A stretch of DNA of 64,000 nt from Ferribacterium limneticum (GCF_020510585.1 NZ_CP075190.1:992501-1056500); one strand, 5' to 3'; positions 25,388 through 33,857 are shown, counted from the first letter of the stretch. The notes: generated by a model not told the origin, from the letters alone. Program-made: numbers and translations.

Positions 25388-25421
25388 TGCGGTCAACTGG
25401 AAAATTTGCCCAAAATTGAAA
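25388..25421 (+). repeat. Dispersed 34-bp element, copy 6
   Basis: Begins TGCGGTCAACTGGAAAATTT, then GCCC, AAAATTGAAAG. It lies between divergent genes. It shares the AAATTT/GCCC middle with copies 7 and 8, which suggests two subfamilies. Confidence 0.8.
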
Positions 25422-25487
25422 GGGTGGCCGCCGGGCAGGGCTTCGCTTAAGCTGGCATTTCCATCTTCCTTCCACGCCACAGCAGCC

Positions 25488-26681
25488 ATGAGCGACCCCA
25501 AGTGCAGTCTGCCAATTCCGCCAAAGATGCCGCGCGGCATCTGGATGCTTGGCTTCGTCAGCCTGCTCATGGATATTTCGTCCGAGATGATCCACAGCCT
25601 GCTGCCGTTGTTCATGGTCGGCACGCTGGGGGCCAGTGCGCTGGTGGTCGGCGTCATCGAAGGGCTGGCCGAGGCGACGGCGCTGATCGTCAAGGTGTTT
25701 TCCGGGGCGCTCAGCGATTACCTGGGCAGGCGCAAGGGGCTGGCGGTATTTGGCTATGCGCTCGGGGCGCTGAGCAAGCCGGTGTTTGCGCTGGCCTCGA
25801 GTACCGGCCTCGTCTTCGCCGCCCGCCTGGCGGATCGTATCGGCAAGGGCATCCGCGGGGCGCCGCGCGATGCGCTGGTTGCCGACATCGCGCCGCCGGA
25901 ATTGCGCGGTGCGGCGTTTGGCCTGCGCCAGTCGCTCGATACGGTCGGTGCCTTTGTCGGGCCGCTGCCGGCGGTCGGGCTGATGTTGCTGTGGGATAAC
26001 GATTTTCGGGCGGTGTTCTGGGTGGCGGTCATTCCCGGTCTGCTCGCCGTCGCCGTGCTGGTCTTCGGCGTGCACGAGCCGGCTCGCCCGGCACACACGG
26101 CGCGGCGCAATCCGATCAGCCGGGCCAACCTGCTGCGCCTCGGCTCTCCCTACTGGTGGGTGGTGGCGGTTGGCGGACTGTTTACGCTGGCCCGCTTCAG
26201 CGAAGCCTTTCTGGTGCTGCGCGCCCAGCAGGGCGGCATGGTGCTGGCGCTGATCCCGCTGGTCATGGTCGCCATGAACATCGTTTATTCGCTGTCGGCC
26301 TACCCGTTCGGCCGGCTGTCGGACCGCGTCAGCCACACCAGACTGTTGGCCATCGGCCTGCTCGTGCTGATCGCCGCCGACCTCGTGCTGGCGAGCAGTG
26401 CGCACTGGACTGCCGTGCTCGGCGGCGTGGCGCTGTGGGGTATTCACCTCGGGATGACCCAGGGCCTGCTGGCGACCATGGTGGCCGATACGGCGCCGGC
26501 CGATTTGCGCGGAACTGCCTTCGGCTTTTTCAATCTGACCAGTGGTGTGGCGATGTTGCTGGCCAGCGTCTGCGCCGGCTTGCTGTGGGATATCGTCGGC
26601 GCAGCCTTCACCTTTTACGCCGGGGCCGCCTTCTGCCTGCTGACCTTGCTCTTGCTGGCCTGGCGCAAAAAGCCGGCGTAG
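25488..26681 (+). CDS. MFS transporter
   Basis: A 397-residue major facilitator protein with about twelve helices. Visible signatures are the loop SGALSDYLGRRKGLAVFGYA between helices 2 and 3 and RLADRIGKGIRGAPRDALVA, which are typical of a drug/unknown-substrate MFS subgroup common in proteobacteria. I chose the ATG at 25488; a longer frame from 25416 would include copy 6 of the dispersed element and is unlikely. Its substrate is unknown. It is followed by the chelatase and nasT genes on the same strand. Confidence 0.78.
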   Translation: MSDPKCSLPIPPKMPRGIWMLGFVSLLMDISSEMIHSLLPLFMVGTLGASALVVGVIEGLAEATALIVKVFSGALSDYLGRRKGLAVFGYALGALSKPVFALASSTGLVFAARLADRIGKGIRGAPRDALVADIAPPELRGAAFGLRQSLDTVGAFVGPLPAVGLMLLWDNDFRAVFWVAVIPGLLAVAVLVFGVHEPARPAHTARRNPISRANLLRLGSPYWWVVAVGGLFTLARFSEAFLVLRAQQGGMVLALIPLVMVAMNIVYSLSAYPFGRLSDRVSHTRLLAIGLLVLIAADLVLASSAHWTAVLGGVALWGIHLGMTQGLLATMVADTAPADLRGTAFGFFNLTSGVAMLLASVCAGLLWDIVGAAFTFYAGAAFCLLTLLLLAWRKKPA

Positions 26682-26747
26682 CCTGGAGACTCTGGCCTTT
26701 CCGGCGGCCAGGCCGGATAATCCGCCGAATTCAACGAGACCAGAATC

Positions 26748-27119
26748 ATGACTACCGCCCTCATCCTCTTCGCCCACGGCGCCCGCGACCCAGAATGGGC
26801 CAACCCGATGCGCCGTGTGCAGGCTGCCATTCGCCTGCGCATGACCAACGTGCCGGTCGAGTTGGCGTTTCTTGAGTTCATGGCGCCGACCTTGCCGGAC
26901 TGTGCCGCCGGGCTGATCGCGCAGGGGGCGGACAAGGTTGTCGTGATGCCGATGTTCGTCGCCCGCGGCGGGCATCTGAAGAAGGAAACACCGGAGATGA
27001 TCGAAAAGCTGCGCTCGACCTACCCGAATGTCGAGTTTTCATTGGGCAACGCCATCGGCGAGCATGAACTGGTCGTGCAGGCCATGGCGACGGCGGCGCT
27101 CGAAGTCGCTGGCCTGTAG
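26748..27119 (+). CDS. cbiX: CbiX/SirB-type sirohydrochlorin chelatase
   Basis: A 123-residue small class II chelatase that inserts iron (or cobalt) into sirohydrochlorin. Motifs are the opening LFAHGARDPEWANPMRRV with the catalytic histidine and the GADKVVVMPMFVARGGHLKK strand-loop. NirB needs siroheme, so its place in the nitrate island makes iron chelation for siroheme the likely role. nasT begins 17 bases after its stop. Confidence 0.85.
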   Translation: MTTALILFAHGARDPEWANPMRRVQAAIRLRMTNVPVELAFLEFMAPTLPDCAAGLIAQGADKVVVMPMFVARGGHLKKETPEMIEKLRSTYPNVEFSLGNAIGEHELVVQAMATAALEVAGL

Positions 27120-27136
27120 ATTGCTAGTTAAGCCTC

Positions 27137-27712
27137 ATGCTTACCGTACTCGTCATTGATGAATCCCGTTCCCGCGCTGGCGAAATCTGCGCCGGGCTGG
27201 CGTTGGCCGGCTATCAGGTTGCCGCCATTCTGGCTGGCTCAGACAACCTGACGGCCGAAGTCGAGCGCCTGCAGCCCGACGTCATTCTGATCGATACCGA
27301 CAGCCCGAGCCGGGATACCCTGGAAAACCTCGCGGCGATGAACAAGGACATGCCGCGTCCGGTTGTCATCTTTACCCAGGAAGACGGCCAGGCGACCATC
27401 CGCGATGCCGTCAAGGCGGGGGTTTCGGCCTATATCGTCGATGGTCTGGACGCCAAGCGGATCAAGCCGATTCTCGATGTGGCGATGGCTCGCTTCGAGG
27501 ATACGCAGGCCTTGCGCCGGGAGCTCGACGAGGTTTCGCAGAAGCTGACCGACCGCAAGCTCGTCGATAAGGCCAAGGGTGTGCTCATGAAAGCACGCGG
27601 TCTGGACGAGGACGCGGCTTATCACGCCATGCGCAAGCTGGCCATGGAGCGCGGCCAGTCGATGGCCAAAGTGGCGCGCGACGTGATCGACATGGCGCGC
27701 GTCCTGCTCTAA
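27137..27712 (+). CDS. nasT: ANTAR-domain antiterminator NasT
   Basis: A 191-residue protein with an N-terminal receiver-like domain (LTVLVIDESRSRAGEICAGL; acidic residues retained, DTDSPS in place of the usual phosphoacceptor surroundings) and a C-terminal ANTAR RNA-binding domain (LVDKAKGVLMKARGLDEDAA, then a three-helix stretch to the end). NasT proteins bind paired hexaloop hairpins in leader RNA and prevent termination when nitrate or nitrite is present. Targets are visible in the nirB, narK and nrtA leaders. NasS, the nitrate-binding partner that restrains NasT in other bacteria, is not adjacent; the nearest relative is NrtA. Confidence 0.9.
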   Translation: MLTVLVIDESRSRAGEICAGLALAGYQVAAILAGSDNLTAEVERLQPDVILIDTDSPSRDTLENLAAMNKDMPRPVVIFTQEDGQATIRDAVKAGVSAYIVDGLDAKRIKPILDVAMARFEDTQALRRELDEVSQKLTDRKLVDKAKGVLMKARGLDEDAAYHAMRKLAMERGQSMAKVARDVIDMARVLL

Positions 27713-27735
27713 AGCTGTGCGGCAGGACTGCTTGC

Positions 27736-27752
27736 TGCACTGCAATAGTGCA
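27736..27752. promoter_or_regulatory. NtrC-type enhancer site upstream of nrtA
   Basis: TGCACT, five bases, AGTGCA is a perfect inverted repeat close to the NtrC consensus TGCACC-N5-GGTGCA. Its centre is about 124 bases before the predicted nrtA transcript start, a normal enhancer distance. Confidence 0.72.
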
Positions 27753-27841
27753 TCGTTCCCGGCCCGGCCGGTTGAAACAAGCAAGTGCCAAGTTATTGAA
27801 AATAAAGTAGATATTAATAACTAGTTCTAAATAACTAGTCC

Positions 27842-27857
27842 TGGCACGGCCATTGCG
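27842..27857 (+). promoter_or_regulatory. Sigma-54 promoter of nrtA
   Basis: TGGCACGGCCATTGCG has GG and GC exactly ten bases apart. Predicted transcript start near 27868, leader about 140 bases. The AT-rich stretch before it (ACTAGTT and AACTAGT) may bend DNA or hold another site. Confidence 0.9.
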
Positions 27858-27876
27858 ATAGTCCTTACAAAACGCA

Positions 27877-27982
27877 CGGTCAATGGCGGCCGGGCGAGAG
27901 TCGAGTAATACCGATTCAAGGACAAGGGCGTCCATCCGAGCTGCCAACCGGCGGCCAGGATGAGACGCCCATTTTGTTTTTA
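27877..27982 (+). ncRNA. nrtA leader: ANTAR hexaloop hairpin plus intrinsic terminator (attenuator)
   Basis: Hairpin 1: CGGTC (27877-27881) and GGCCG (27888-27892) close the hexaloop AATGGC, with A at 1 and G at 4. A second stem, GAGTCG / CGATTC, closes an eight-base loop, so it departs from the hexaloop rule. A long stem then follows with arms GGGCGTC (27926-27932) and GACGCCC (27964-27970) and an inner GCTGCC / GGCGGC stem, and it runs into ATTTTGTTTTT. This is a textbook NasT-controlled terminator 25 bases before nrtA. Confidence 0.78.
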
Positions 27983-28007
27983 GATTCTCGCAATCAAGGA
28001 GCAAGTA

Positions 28008-29285
28008 ATGGAAGACAATAAACTGGCCGCACCGGAAGTCGTTACCGACAAGCCGAGCTTTTCACGTCGTGATTTCGTATCAACAGCCTTGGGAGCCTCT
28101 CTGATGGCCATGGTCCCTCCCGGCGTTCGCAGTGGCGCATGGGCCGCTGGTTCGGATGCCCCAGAAAAAAAGGAAGTCCGTATCGGCTTCATCCCGCTCA
28201 CCGACTGCGCTTCGGTCGTCATGGCTTCGGTCATGAAGTTCGATGAGAAATACGGTATCAAGATCATCCCGACCAAGGAAGCCTCCTGGGCTTCGGTACG
28301 CGACAAGCTGGTCAATGGCGAGCTCGATGCCGCCCACGTGTTGTACGGCCTGATCTACGGCGTGCAGCTCGGCGTTGGTGGCCCGAAAAAGGACATGAAT
28401 GTGCTGATGAACCTGAACCACAACGGTCAGGCCATCACCCTCTCCAATCAGCTCAAGGACAAGGGCGCCACCGATGGCGCCAGCCTGGCCAAGCTGATCG
28501 CCAAGAAGGAGCGCGAATACACCTTCGCCCAGACCTTCCCGACCGGCACCCACGCCATGTGGCTCTACTACTGGCTGGCGGCGCAGGGCATCAACCCGCT
28601 CAAGGACGTCAAGACGATTACCGTGCCCCCGCCGCAGATGGTCGCCAACATGCGCGTCGGCAACATGGACGGCTACTGCGTCGGCGAACCGTGGAACAAC
28701 CGCGCCATCATGGACAACATCGGCTTCACGGCAACGACGACCCAGGACATCTGGACCGATCATCCGGAAAAAGTGCTCGGCACGACAGCCGATTGGGTCA
28801 AGCAGAACCCGAACACGGCGCGTGCCGTGGTCGCCGCCATCCTCGATGCCGGCAAGTGGATCGACGCCTCCATCGCCAACAAGCAGAAGACGGCCGAAAC
28901 CATCGCCAGCAAGGCTTACGTCAATACCGACACGGAAGTCATCGTCGCCCGCATGCTCGGCCGCTACCAGAATGGTCTGGGCAAGAGCTGGGACGACAAG
29001 AACTGCATGAAGTTCTTCAACGAGGGCACGGTCAACTTCCCGTATCTCAGCGACGGCATGTGGTTCATGACCCAGCACAAGCGCTGGGGCTTGCTCAAGA
29101 GCCATCCGGATTATCTGGCCATCGCCAAGCAGGTCAATCGCATCGACATCTACAAACAGGGCGCCACCGCTGCCGGTGTGGCCTTGCCGAAGAGCGAGAT
29201 GCGGACCTCGAAGATGATCGACGGCGTGGTCTGGGACGGCAAGGATCCGGCCAAGTACGCCGACGGTTTCAAAGTGAAAGCTTAA
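28008..29285 (+). CDS. nrtA: Nitrate ABC transporter, periplasmic substrate-binding protein
   Basis: A 425-residue NrtA/CmpA-family protein. The N-terminus FSRRDFVSTALGASLMAM is a Tat signal. The mature part shows family segments VRIGFIPLTDCASVVMAS, ELDAAHVLYGLIYGVQLGVG, FPTGTHAMWLYYWLAAQGIN and MRVGNMDGYCVGEPWNNRA, which line the nitrate site. It is the first gene of nrtABD and its transcription passes the attenuator just upstream. A NasS-like sensing role beside transport cannot be excluded, but the export signal argues for transport. Confidence 0.94.
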   Translation: MEDNKLAAPEVVTDKPSFSRRDFVSTALGASLMAMVPPGVRSGAWAAGSDAPEKKEVRIGFIPLTDCASVVMASVMKFDEKYGIKIIPTKEASWASVRDKLVNGELDAAHVLYGLIYGVQLGVGGPKKDMNVLMNLNHNGQAITLSNQLKDKGATDGASLAKLIAKKEREYTFAQTFPTGTHAMWLYYWLAAQGINPLKDVKTITVPPPQMVANMRVGNMDGYCVGEPWNNRAIMDNIGFTATTTQDIWTDHPEKVLGTTADWVKQNPNTARAVVAAILDAGKWIDASIANKQKTAETIASKAYVNTDTEVIVARMLGRYQNGLGKSWDDKNCMKFFNEGTVNFPYLSDGMWFMTQHKRWGLLKSHPDYLAIAKQVNRIDIYKQGATAAGVALPKSEMRTSKMIDGVVWDGKDPAKYADGFKVKA

Positions 29286-29300
29286 GGCAACAAGGGAGCC

Positions 29301-29327
29301 GTCATTCCCGGCTTGACCGGGAATGAC
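29301..29327. repeat. Perfect hairpin repeat between nrtA and nrtB
   Basis: Arms GTCATTCCCGG and CCGGGAATGAC (11 bp each, perfect) around a five-base loop. This GTCATTCCCG-type hairpin is a common intergenic word in proteobacteria. Here it may slow mRNA decay or lower nrtB/D expression relative to nrtA. Confidence 0.75.
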
Positions 29328-29348
29328 GCCCACGCTTAGGAGAGAACC

Positions 29349-30284
29349 ATGAGCGCACTGACGATGAATGTTGAATTTGGGGCAAAAATTCCGGTTGACC
29401 GTGGAATTCAGGAAATCGCCGTTGTAGAAGCGACCGTTGCTCCTGCCAAGGAAAAGAAAATGGAAATAACCGCAACCGTGCCGGCCGAGCCGGGCACGCC
29501 CTTCTCCGAGAGGCTGGCCGGCGCCGGCCGCGCCGTTCTGCCGCCGCTGCTCGGCATGGTGATCCTGATCGGCATCTGGTACATCGCCACGATGAAAGGC
29601 GGCAGCATTCCCGGCCCGCTGCAAACCTGGGAGGCCGCCACCGCGCTGTTCGCCGACCCGTTCTACCAGAACGGTCCGAACGACCAAGGTATCGGCTGGA
29701 ACATCCTGTCCTCGCTGCAACGCGTCGGCATCGGCTTCGGCTTTGCTGCGGTGGTCGGCATTCCGCTCGGCTTCATTCTTGGCCGCTCGGCTTTCCTGTC
29801 GGCCATGATCAATCCGATCATCAGCCTGCTGCGTCCGGTTTCGCCGCTGGCCTGGTTGCCGATCGGCCTGCTCGTCTTCAAGCGGGCTGACCCGGCGGCG
29901 ACCTACACCATCTTCATCTGCTCGATCTGGCCGATGATCATGAACACCGCCCAGGGCGTCCAGCGCGTGCCGCAGGATTATCTCAACGTCGCCCGCGTCC
30001 TCGCCCTTTCCGAGTGGAAGGTCGTCACCAAGATCCTGCTGCCGGCCGTGCTGCCCTACATCCTGACCGGCATCCGCCTGTCCATCGGCACCGCCTGGCT
30101 GGTCATCGTTGCCGCAGAAATGCTCACCGGCGGCGTCGGCATCGGCTTCTGGGTGTGGGACGAGTGGAATAACCTGAAGGTGGAACACATCATCATCGCC
30201 ATCTTCGTCATCGGCATCGTCGGCCTCATCCTCGAGCAAAGCCTGATCCTGCTCGCCCGGAAGCTGACCAAGGAATCGTCATGA
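29349..30284 (+). CDS. nrtB: Nitrate ABC transporter permease
   Basis: A 311-residue inner-membrane permease with about six helices. The coupling-loop motif for the ATPase is visible as DYLNVARVLALSEWKVVTKI, followed by PAVLPYILTGIRLSIGTAWL, typical of the NrtB/SsuC group. The start at 29349 has a strong GGAGAGA site. Residues about 8-19 (VEFGAKIPVDRG) are encoded by a reversed copy of the dispersed element, so the first 45 or so residues look recruited and are not part of the conserved permease. The stop overlaps the next gene by four bases. Confidence 0.93.
   Translation: MSALTMNVEFGAKIPVDRGIQEIAVVEATVAPAKEKKMEITATVPAEPGTPFSERLAGAGRAVLPPLLGMVILIGIWYIATMKGGSIPGPLQTWEAATALFADPFYQNGPNDQGIGWNILSSLQRVGIGFGFAAVVGIPLGFILGRSAFLSAMINPIISLLRPVSPLAWLPIGLLVFKRADPAATYTIFICSIWPMIMNTAQGVQRVPQDYLNVARVLALSEWKVVTKILLPAVLPYILTGIRLSIGTAWLVIVAAEMLTGGVGIGFWVWDEWNNLKVEHIIIAIFVIGIVGLILEQSLILLARKLTKESS
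29371..29404 (-). repeat. Dispersed 34-bp element, copy 7, inside the nrtB coding start
   Basis: On the minus strand it reads CCACGGTCAACCGGAATTTT, then TGCCCC, AAATTCAA. It belongs to the subfamily with AATTTT/GCCC in the middle and is translated in frame as part of NrtB. Confidence 0.8.
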
Positions 30285-31099
30285 GCGGAGCGCACAACAT
30301 GGAAAAGTTCGTACAAGTTCAAACCGTTGGTCAGACCTTCGATACCAAGAAGGGCAAATTTGTCGCCCTGCGCGACATCAACCTGACCATCAAGCAGGGC
30401 GAGTTCGTCGCGCTGATCGGCCACTCCGGCTGCGGTAAATCGACACTGCTCAACCTCATTGCCGGCCTGACCAAGCCGACCGATGGCGTACTGTTGCTTG
30501 AAGACCGCGAAATCGCCGGGCCCGGCCCGGAACGCGCCGTGGTTTTCCAGAACCATAGCCTGCTGCCTTGGCTGACTTGCTTCGAGAATGTCTATCTGGC
30601 CGTCGAACGCGTTTTCGGCACCAAGGAAGGCAAGCCGAAGCTCAGGGAGCGCACGGCGGCGGCGATCAGCCTGGTCGGCCTCGATCACGCCAGCAGCAAG
30701 TATCCGCATGAAATCTCCGGCGGCATGAAGCAGCGCGTCGGCATCGCCCGCGCCCTGTCCATGGAGCCGAAGGTGCTGCTCATGGATGAGCCGTTCGGTG
30801 CTCTCGACGCGCTGACCCGGGCCAAGCTGCAGGACGAACTGATGCGTATTTGTGAGGCAACCAAGGCCACCACGGTCATGGTCACCCACGATGTAGACGA
30901 AGCCGTGCTGCTCTCGGACAAGATCGTCATGATGACCAACGGCCCGGCGGCAACCATCGGCGAAATTCTGGAGGTGAATCTCCCCCGCCCGCGTCATCGC
31001 CTGACCCTGGCCCACGATCCGGACTACATCGGTTACCGCGCCGCGGTGCTCGAGTTCCTTTACGAAAAACAGGCCCACGTCGAAAAACAGGCCGCCTGA
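30281..31099 (+). CDS. nrtD: Nitrate ABC transporter ATP-binding protein
   Basis: A 272-residue single-domain ATPase of the NrtD/NasD/CmpD type. Walker A is GHSGCGKST, the signature is SGGMKQR, Walker B is VLLMDEP, and the switch histidine is in VTHDVDEA. It has no fused substrate-binding domain, so it corresponds to cyanobacterial NrtD rather than NrtC; other schemes call it nrtC or nasD. It overlaps nrtB by four bases (ATGA). A second ATG at 30299 is possible. A strong terminator follows. Confidence 0.92.
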   Translation: MSGAHNMEKFVQVQTVGQTFDTKKGKFVALRDINLTIKQGEFVALIGHSGCGKSTLLNLIAGLTKPTDGVLLLEDREIAGPGPERAVVFQNHSLLPWLTCFENVYLAVERVFGTKEGKPKLRERTAAAISLVGLDHASSKYPHEISGGMKQRVGIARALSMEPKVLLMDEPFGALDALTRAKLQDELMRICEATKATTVMVTHDVDEAVLLSDKIVMMTNGPAATIGEILEVNLPRPRHRLTLAHDPDYIGYRAAVLEFLYEKQAHVEKQAA

Positions 31100-31147
31100 A
31101 GTTTTCAGTCGATTCATCGTCGCCGCGCTCTCTCCAACGCGACTTTT

Positions 31148-31178
31148 GCCCGCCGGGTCAAACCGGCGGGCTTTTTCT
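31148..31178 (+). terminator. Intrinsic terminator after nrtABD
   Basis: GCCCGCCGG pairs with CCGGCGGGC and TTTTTC follows. Confidence 0.92.
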
Positions 31179-31248
31179 TGATCTATCTCCTTTGCTTTCC
31201 CGCTGGCAGGGCGCTAAGGTTAGACAATTCGTTTTCGGACAATTTCTG

Positions 31249-33189
31249 ATGCTAGCCAACCCGGGCAAGCTGTCGCGCAAGATCATCGGCATGCTGGTGG
31301 TCTTTTTTCTGGTGGCCGCCACGGCCATCGGGCTGACGCTGCTCATTTCCTGGCAACTGGAAGGCGTCGCCGCGGCGATCAACGATGCCGGCAGTCAGCG
31401 CATGCGGACTTACCGCATGGGTCACCTGATGGCGCGCGATCTCGAGGCGAAGGCGCCGGAGGCCAGCGCATCGCATGCGCTGAGCGACGAGCTGGCGCGT
31501 TTCGACAAGGTTCTGCGTGACCTGAAGCAGGGCGATCCCGAGCGGCCCTTGTCGCCGCCGCGCAATGCCGAGGTTCAGGAACGCCTGCAAGCGGTTGACA
31601 AGGTCTGGCAGGAAACGGTGCGGCCGCTGGTCGCCGGCTATCTGGCCGGGGTGCGGGCCGACCGCGAGCGCGCCGTCGATCGTTTCGATGCCGAGCTCGA
31701 ACCCTTTGTCAGCAAGATTAACGAACTGGCGCTGGCGATGGAGCGTACCTACGCCTTCGACACCAATCTGCTGCGCACTGTCCAGGCGGCGCTGGTCGCC
31801 CTGGCGATCATTGGCACTATCGTTCTGATCCGCTATTTTTCGCGGCTGGTCATCAGGCCGGTCGGCGTCCTCCATGCCGGCATGCAGCGCATGACCAGCG
31901 ACGACCTGACGGTGCGGGTTCCGGTCGCCAGCGATGACGAACTTGGCGGGCTGGCCTTCGGTTTCAACCAGATGGCGGAGCATCTGCAAAATGTTTACAA
32001 CACGCTGGAGCAGCGGGTCGAGGCCGAAACCCGCCGTCTCGCCCAGCGCAATCACGAATTGAGCATCCTCTATTCGGTGACCACTTTTCTCAGCGAGCCG
32101 GCGCCGGTGACGGTGCTCAGCGAGGGCTTTCTCGATCGGATCATGAACGCCCTGGGGGCCGATGCCGGCGCGGTGCGTATGTATGAGCAGCAGTCAGACA
32201 GGTTGTTTTTGATCACCCATCAAGGTCTGTCCGTCGATTTCCTCGATCACGAGGCGGAAATGAACTGCGGCGATTGCCTGTGCGGCGAGGTCTTTCAGAC
32301 CGGCGTTTCGGCCGCCTTTGCCACGGTCAACCCGCCCGAAGGCATGAAATTGCGTACCTGTATCCGCGAAGGTTTTGCCACGGCGACCGCCTTCAGCATT
32401 CTCTACGACAAGCAGAAACTCGGCGTTTATAACCTCTATTTCAAGCGGCCGCAGGCGCTGTCCGAGCAGCAAATCCATCTGCTCGAAACACTCGGGCATC
32501 ACCTCGGCGTGGCCATCGAAAACCAGCGCCTCAAATCGCGCGAGAAGGAACTGGCTGTTTCCGAGGAGCGCAACCTGCTCGCCCAGGAATTGCACGACTC
32601 GATTGCCCAAGGGCTGGCTTTCCTCAACATCCAGGTCCAGTTGCTGCAGGATTCGCTGCGCAAGGGAAATTCCGAAGAGGCCATGCAGACGGCCGGCCAA
32701 CTGCGCGAAGGCGTGCAGGAAAGCTACGACGACGTGCGCGAATTGCTCGTCCACTTCCGGACGCGCGTCCATCAGTCAGACCTCGACACGGCCATCCAGT
32801 CCACGCTGGAAAAGTTCGAGGGACAGACCGGCATCGCCACGGCATTCGAGCGCATCGGCAACGGCGCGTCGCAGGTGCCAACCGACGAAATCCAGATCAT
32901 GCACATCGTCCAGGAATCTCTGTCCAACATCCGCAAGCACGCCAAGGCAAGCCAGGTGCGGGTCGTCGTCAAACGTGAAATTGGACGGATTGGCGTCGAG
33001 ATCGAGGATGATGGCGTCGGCTTCGATCCGGAAAACGATCCGAACTGCCTGTCCGACCGCCATGTCGGCCTGAAAATCATGCGCGAGCGCGCTCACCGCA
33101 TTGGCGGAGAATGTCGCGTCGCATCCAAACCCGGTAACGGTTCCCGCGTTACATTGACCCTGCCCCGCGAAAACAAAGAGGTTGCCTGA
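31249..33189 (+). CDS. narX: NarX-type nitrate/nitrite sensor histidine kinase
   Basis: A membrane sensor kinase of about 646 residues. A first membrane helix (MLVVFFLVAATAIGLTLLIS) is followed by a P-box for nitrate (NDAGSQRMRTYRMGHLMA), a periplasmic helical domain, a second helix near 185, a HAMP domain, a GAF-like region with a cysteine cluster (MNCGDCLCGEVF), the phosphoacceptor box QELHDSIAQGLAFLN and an HATPase domain (QESLSNIRKHA, DDGVGF). This is the NarX order. I chose ATG 31249; a TTG at 31192 is in frame but lies next to the terminator. narL follows after two bases. Confidence 0.9.
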   Translation: MLANPGKLSRKIIGMLVVFFLVAATAIGLTLLISWQLEGVAAAINDAGSQRMRTYRMGHLMARDLEAKAPEASASHALSDELARFDKVLRDLKQGDPERPLSPPRNAEVQERLQAVDKVWQETVRPLVAGYLAGVRADRERAVDRFDAELEPFVSKINELALAMERTYAFDTNLLRTVQAALVALAIIGTIVLIRYFSRLVIRPVGVLHAGMQRMTSDDLTVRVPVASDDELGGLAFGFNQMAEHLQNVYNTLEQRVEAETRRLAQRNHELSILYSVTTFLSEPAPVTVLSEGFLDRIMNALGADAGAVRMYEQQSDRLFLITHQGLSVDFLDHEAEMNCGDCLCGEVFQTGVSAAFATVNPPEGMKLRTCIREGFATATAFSILYDKQKLGVYNLYFKRPQALSEQQIHLLETLGHHLGVAIENQRLKSREKELAVSEERNLLAQELHDSIAQGLAFLNIQVQLLQDSLRKGNSEEAMQTAGQLREGVQESYDDVRELLVHFRTRVHQSDLDTAIQSTLEKFEGQTGIATAFERIGNGASQVPTDEIQIMHIVQESLSNIRKHAKASQVRVVVKREIGRIGVEIEDDGVGFDPENDPNCLSDRHVGLKIMRERAHRIGGECRVASKPGNGSRVTLTLPRENKEVA

Positions 33190-33191
33190 AA

Positions 33192-33857
33192 ATGAGCGAA
33201 AAAATCCGTGTCCTGCTGGTTGATGATCACACGCTGTTTCGCAGTGGTATCAAGTCGCTGCTCCAGCGCAATGACGACTTCGAGGTCGTCGGCGAGGCCG
33301 GTGACGGGCTCGAAGGCATCAAGCGCGCCCGTTCGCTTAAACCGGACGTGACCTTGCTCGACCTCCATATGCCCGGCGTGTCGGGGCTCGAAGCGGTCAA
33401 GGTCATTGCCGAGGAAATGCCCGAAGTCAGCGTGCTCATGCTGACCGTGTCGGAAGATGCGCAGGATCTGGTCGATGCCCTGCGCGCTGGCGCCAGCGGT
33501 TATCTCCTCAAGAACATCGAAACCGACGCCCTGATCGATGCCATCCGCCGTGCAGCCCAGGGCGAGTCAGTTGTCTCGCAGCAAATGACGGCCAAACTGA
33601 TCCAGGGCGTGCGCAATCCGCCCAAGGCCGAGGCGGCTGGGGGAGAACGGGATCGTTTTTCGCCGCGCGAACGCGACATCCTGCTTTCGCTGGCGCATGG
33701 CGAGAGCAACAAGGAAATCGCCCGCAAGCTCGATCTGGCCGAAAGCACGGTCAAAATTCATGTGCAGAACATTTTCAAGAAACTGAACATGAGCAGCCGC
33801 GTACAAGTGGCGCTTTACGCCGTCGAGCACGGCTACGCGCAAACCCGGCACACCTGA
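33192..33857 (+). CDS. narL: NarL-family response regulator
   Basis: A 221-residue regulator with an N-terminal receiver (VLLVDDHTLFRSG, phosphoacceptor aspartate in LLDLHMPG, lysine in YLLKNI) and a C-terminal LuxR/NarL-type helix-turn-helix (ESNKEIARKLDLAESTVKIH). It is two bases after the sensor and surely its partner. It would answer nitrate or nitrite at sigma-70 promoters; its targets in this window are not evident. Confidence 0.93.
   Translation: MSEKIRVLLVDDHTLFRSGIKSLLQRNDDFEVVGEAGDGLEGIKRARSLKPDVTLLDLHMPGVSGLEAVKVIAEEMPEVSVLMLTVSEDAQDLVDALRAGASGYLLKNIETDALIDAIRRAAQGESVVSQQMTAKLIQGVRNPPKAEAAGGERDRFSPRERDILLSLAHGESNKEIARKLDLAESTVKIHVQNIFKKLNMSSRVQVALYAVEHGYAQTRHT

Noticed and set aside
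25332..26975. A 547-codon open frame antisense to the MFS and chelatase genes
   Set aside because: No recognisable domain; composition typical of the reverse strand of a transporter gene.
28080..30239. A 719-codon open frame antisense to nrtA-nrtB
   Set aside because: It runs through both genes and the gap, is very rich in Asp, Gly and His as expected for antisense GC-rich DNA, and shows no domain.
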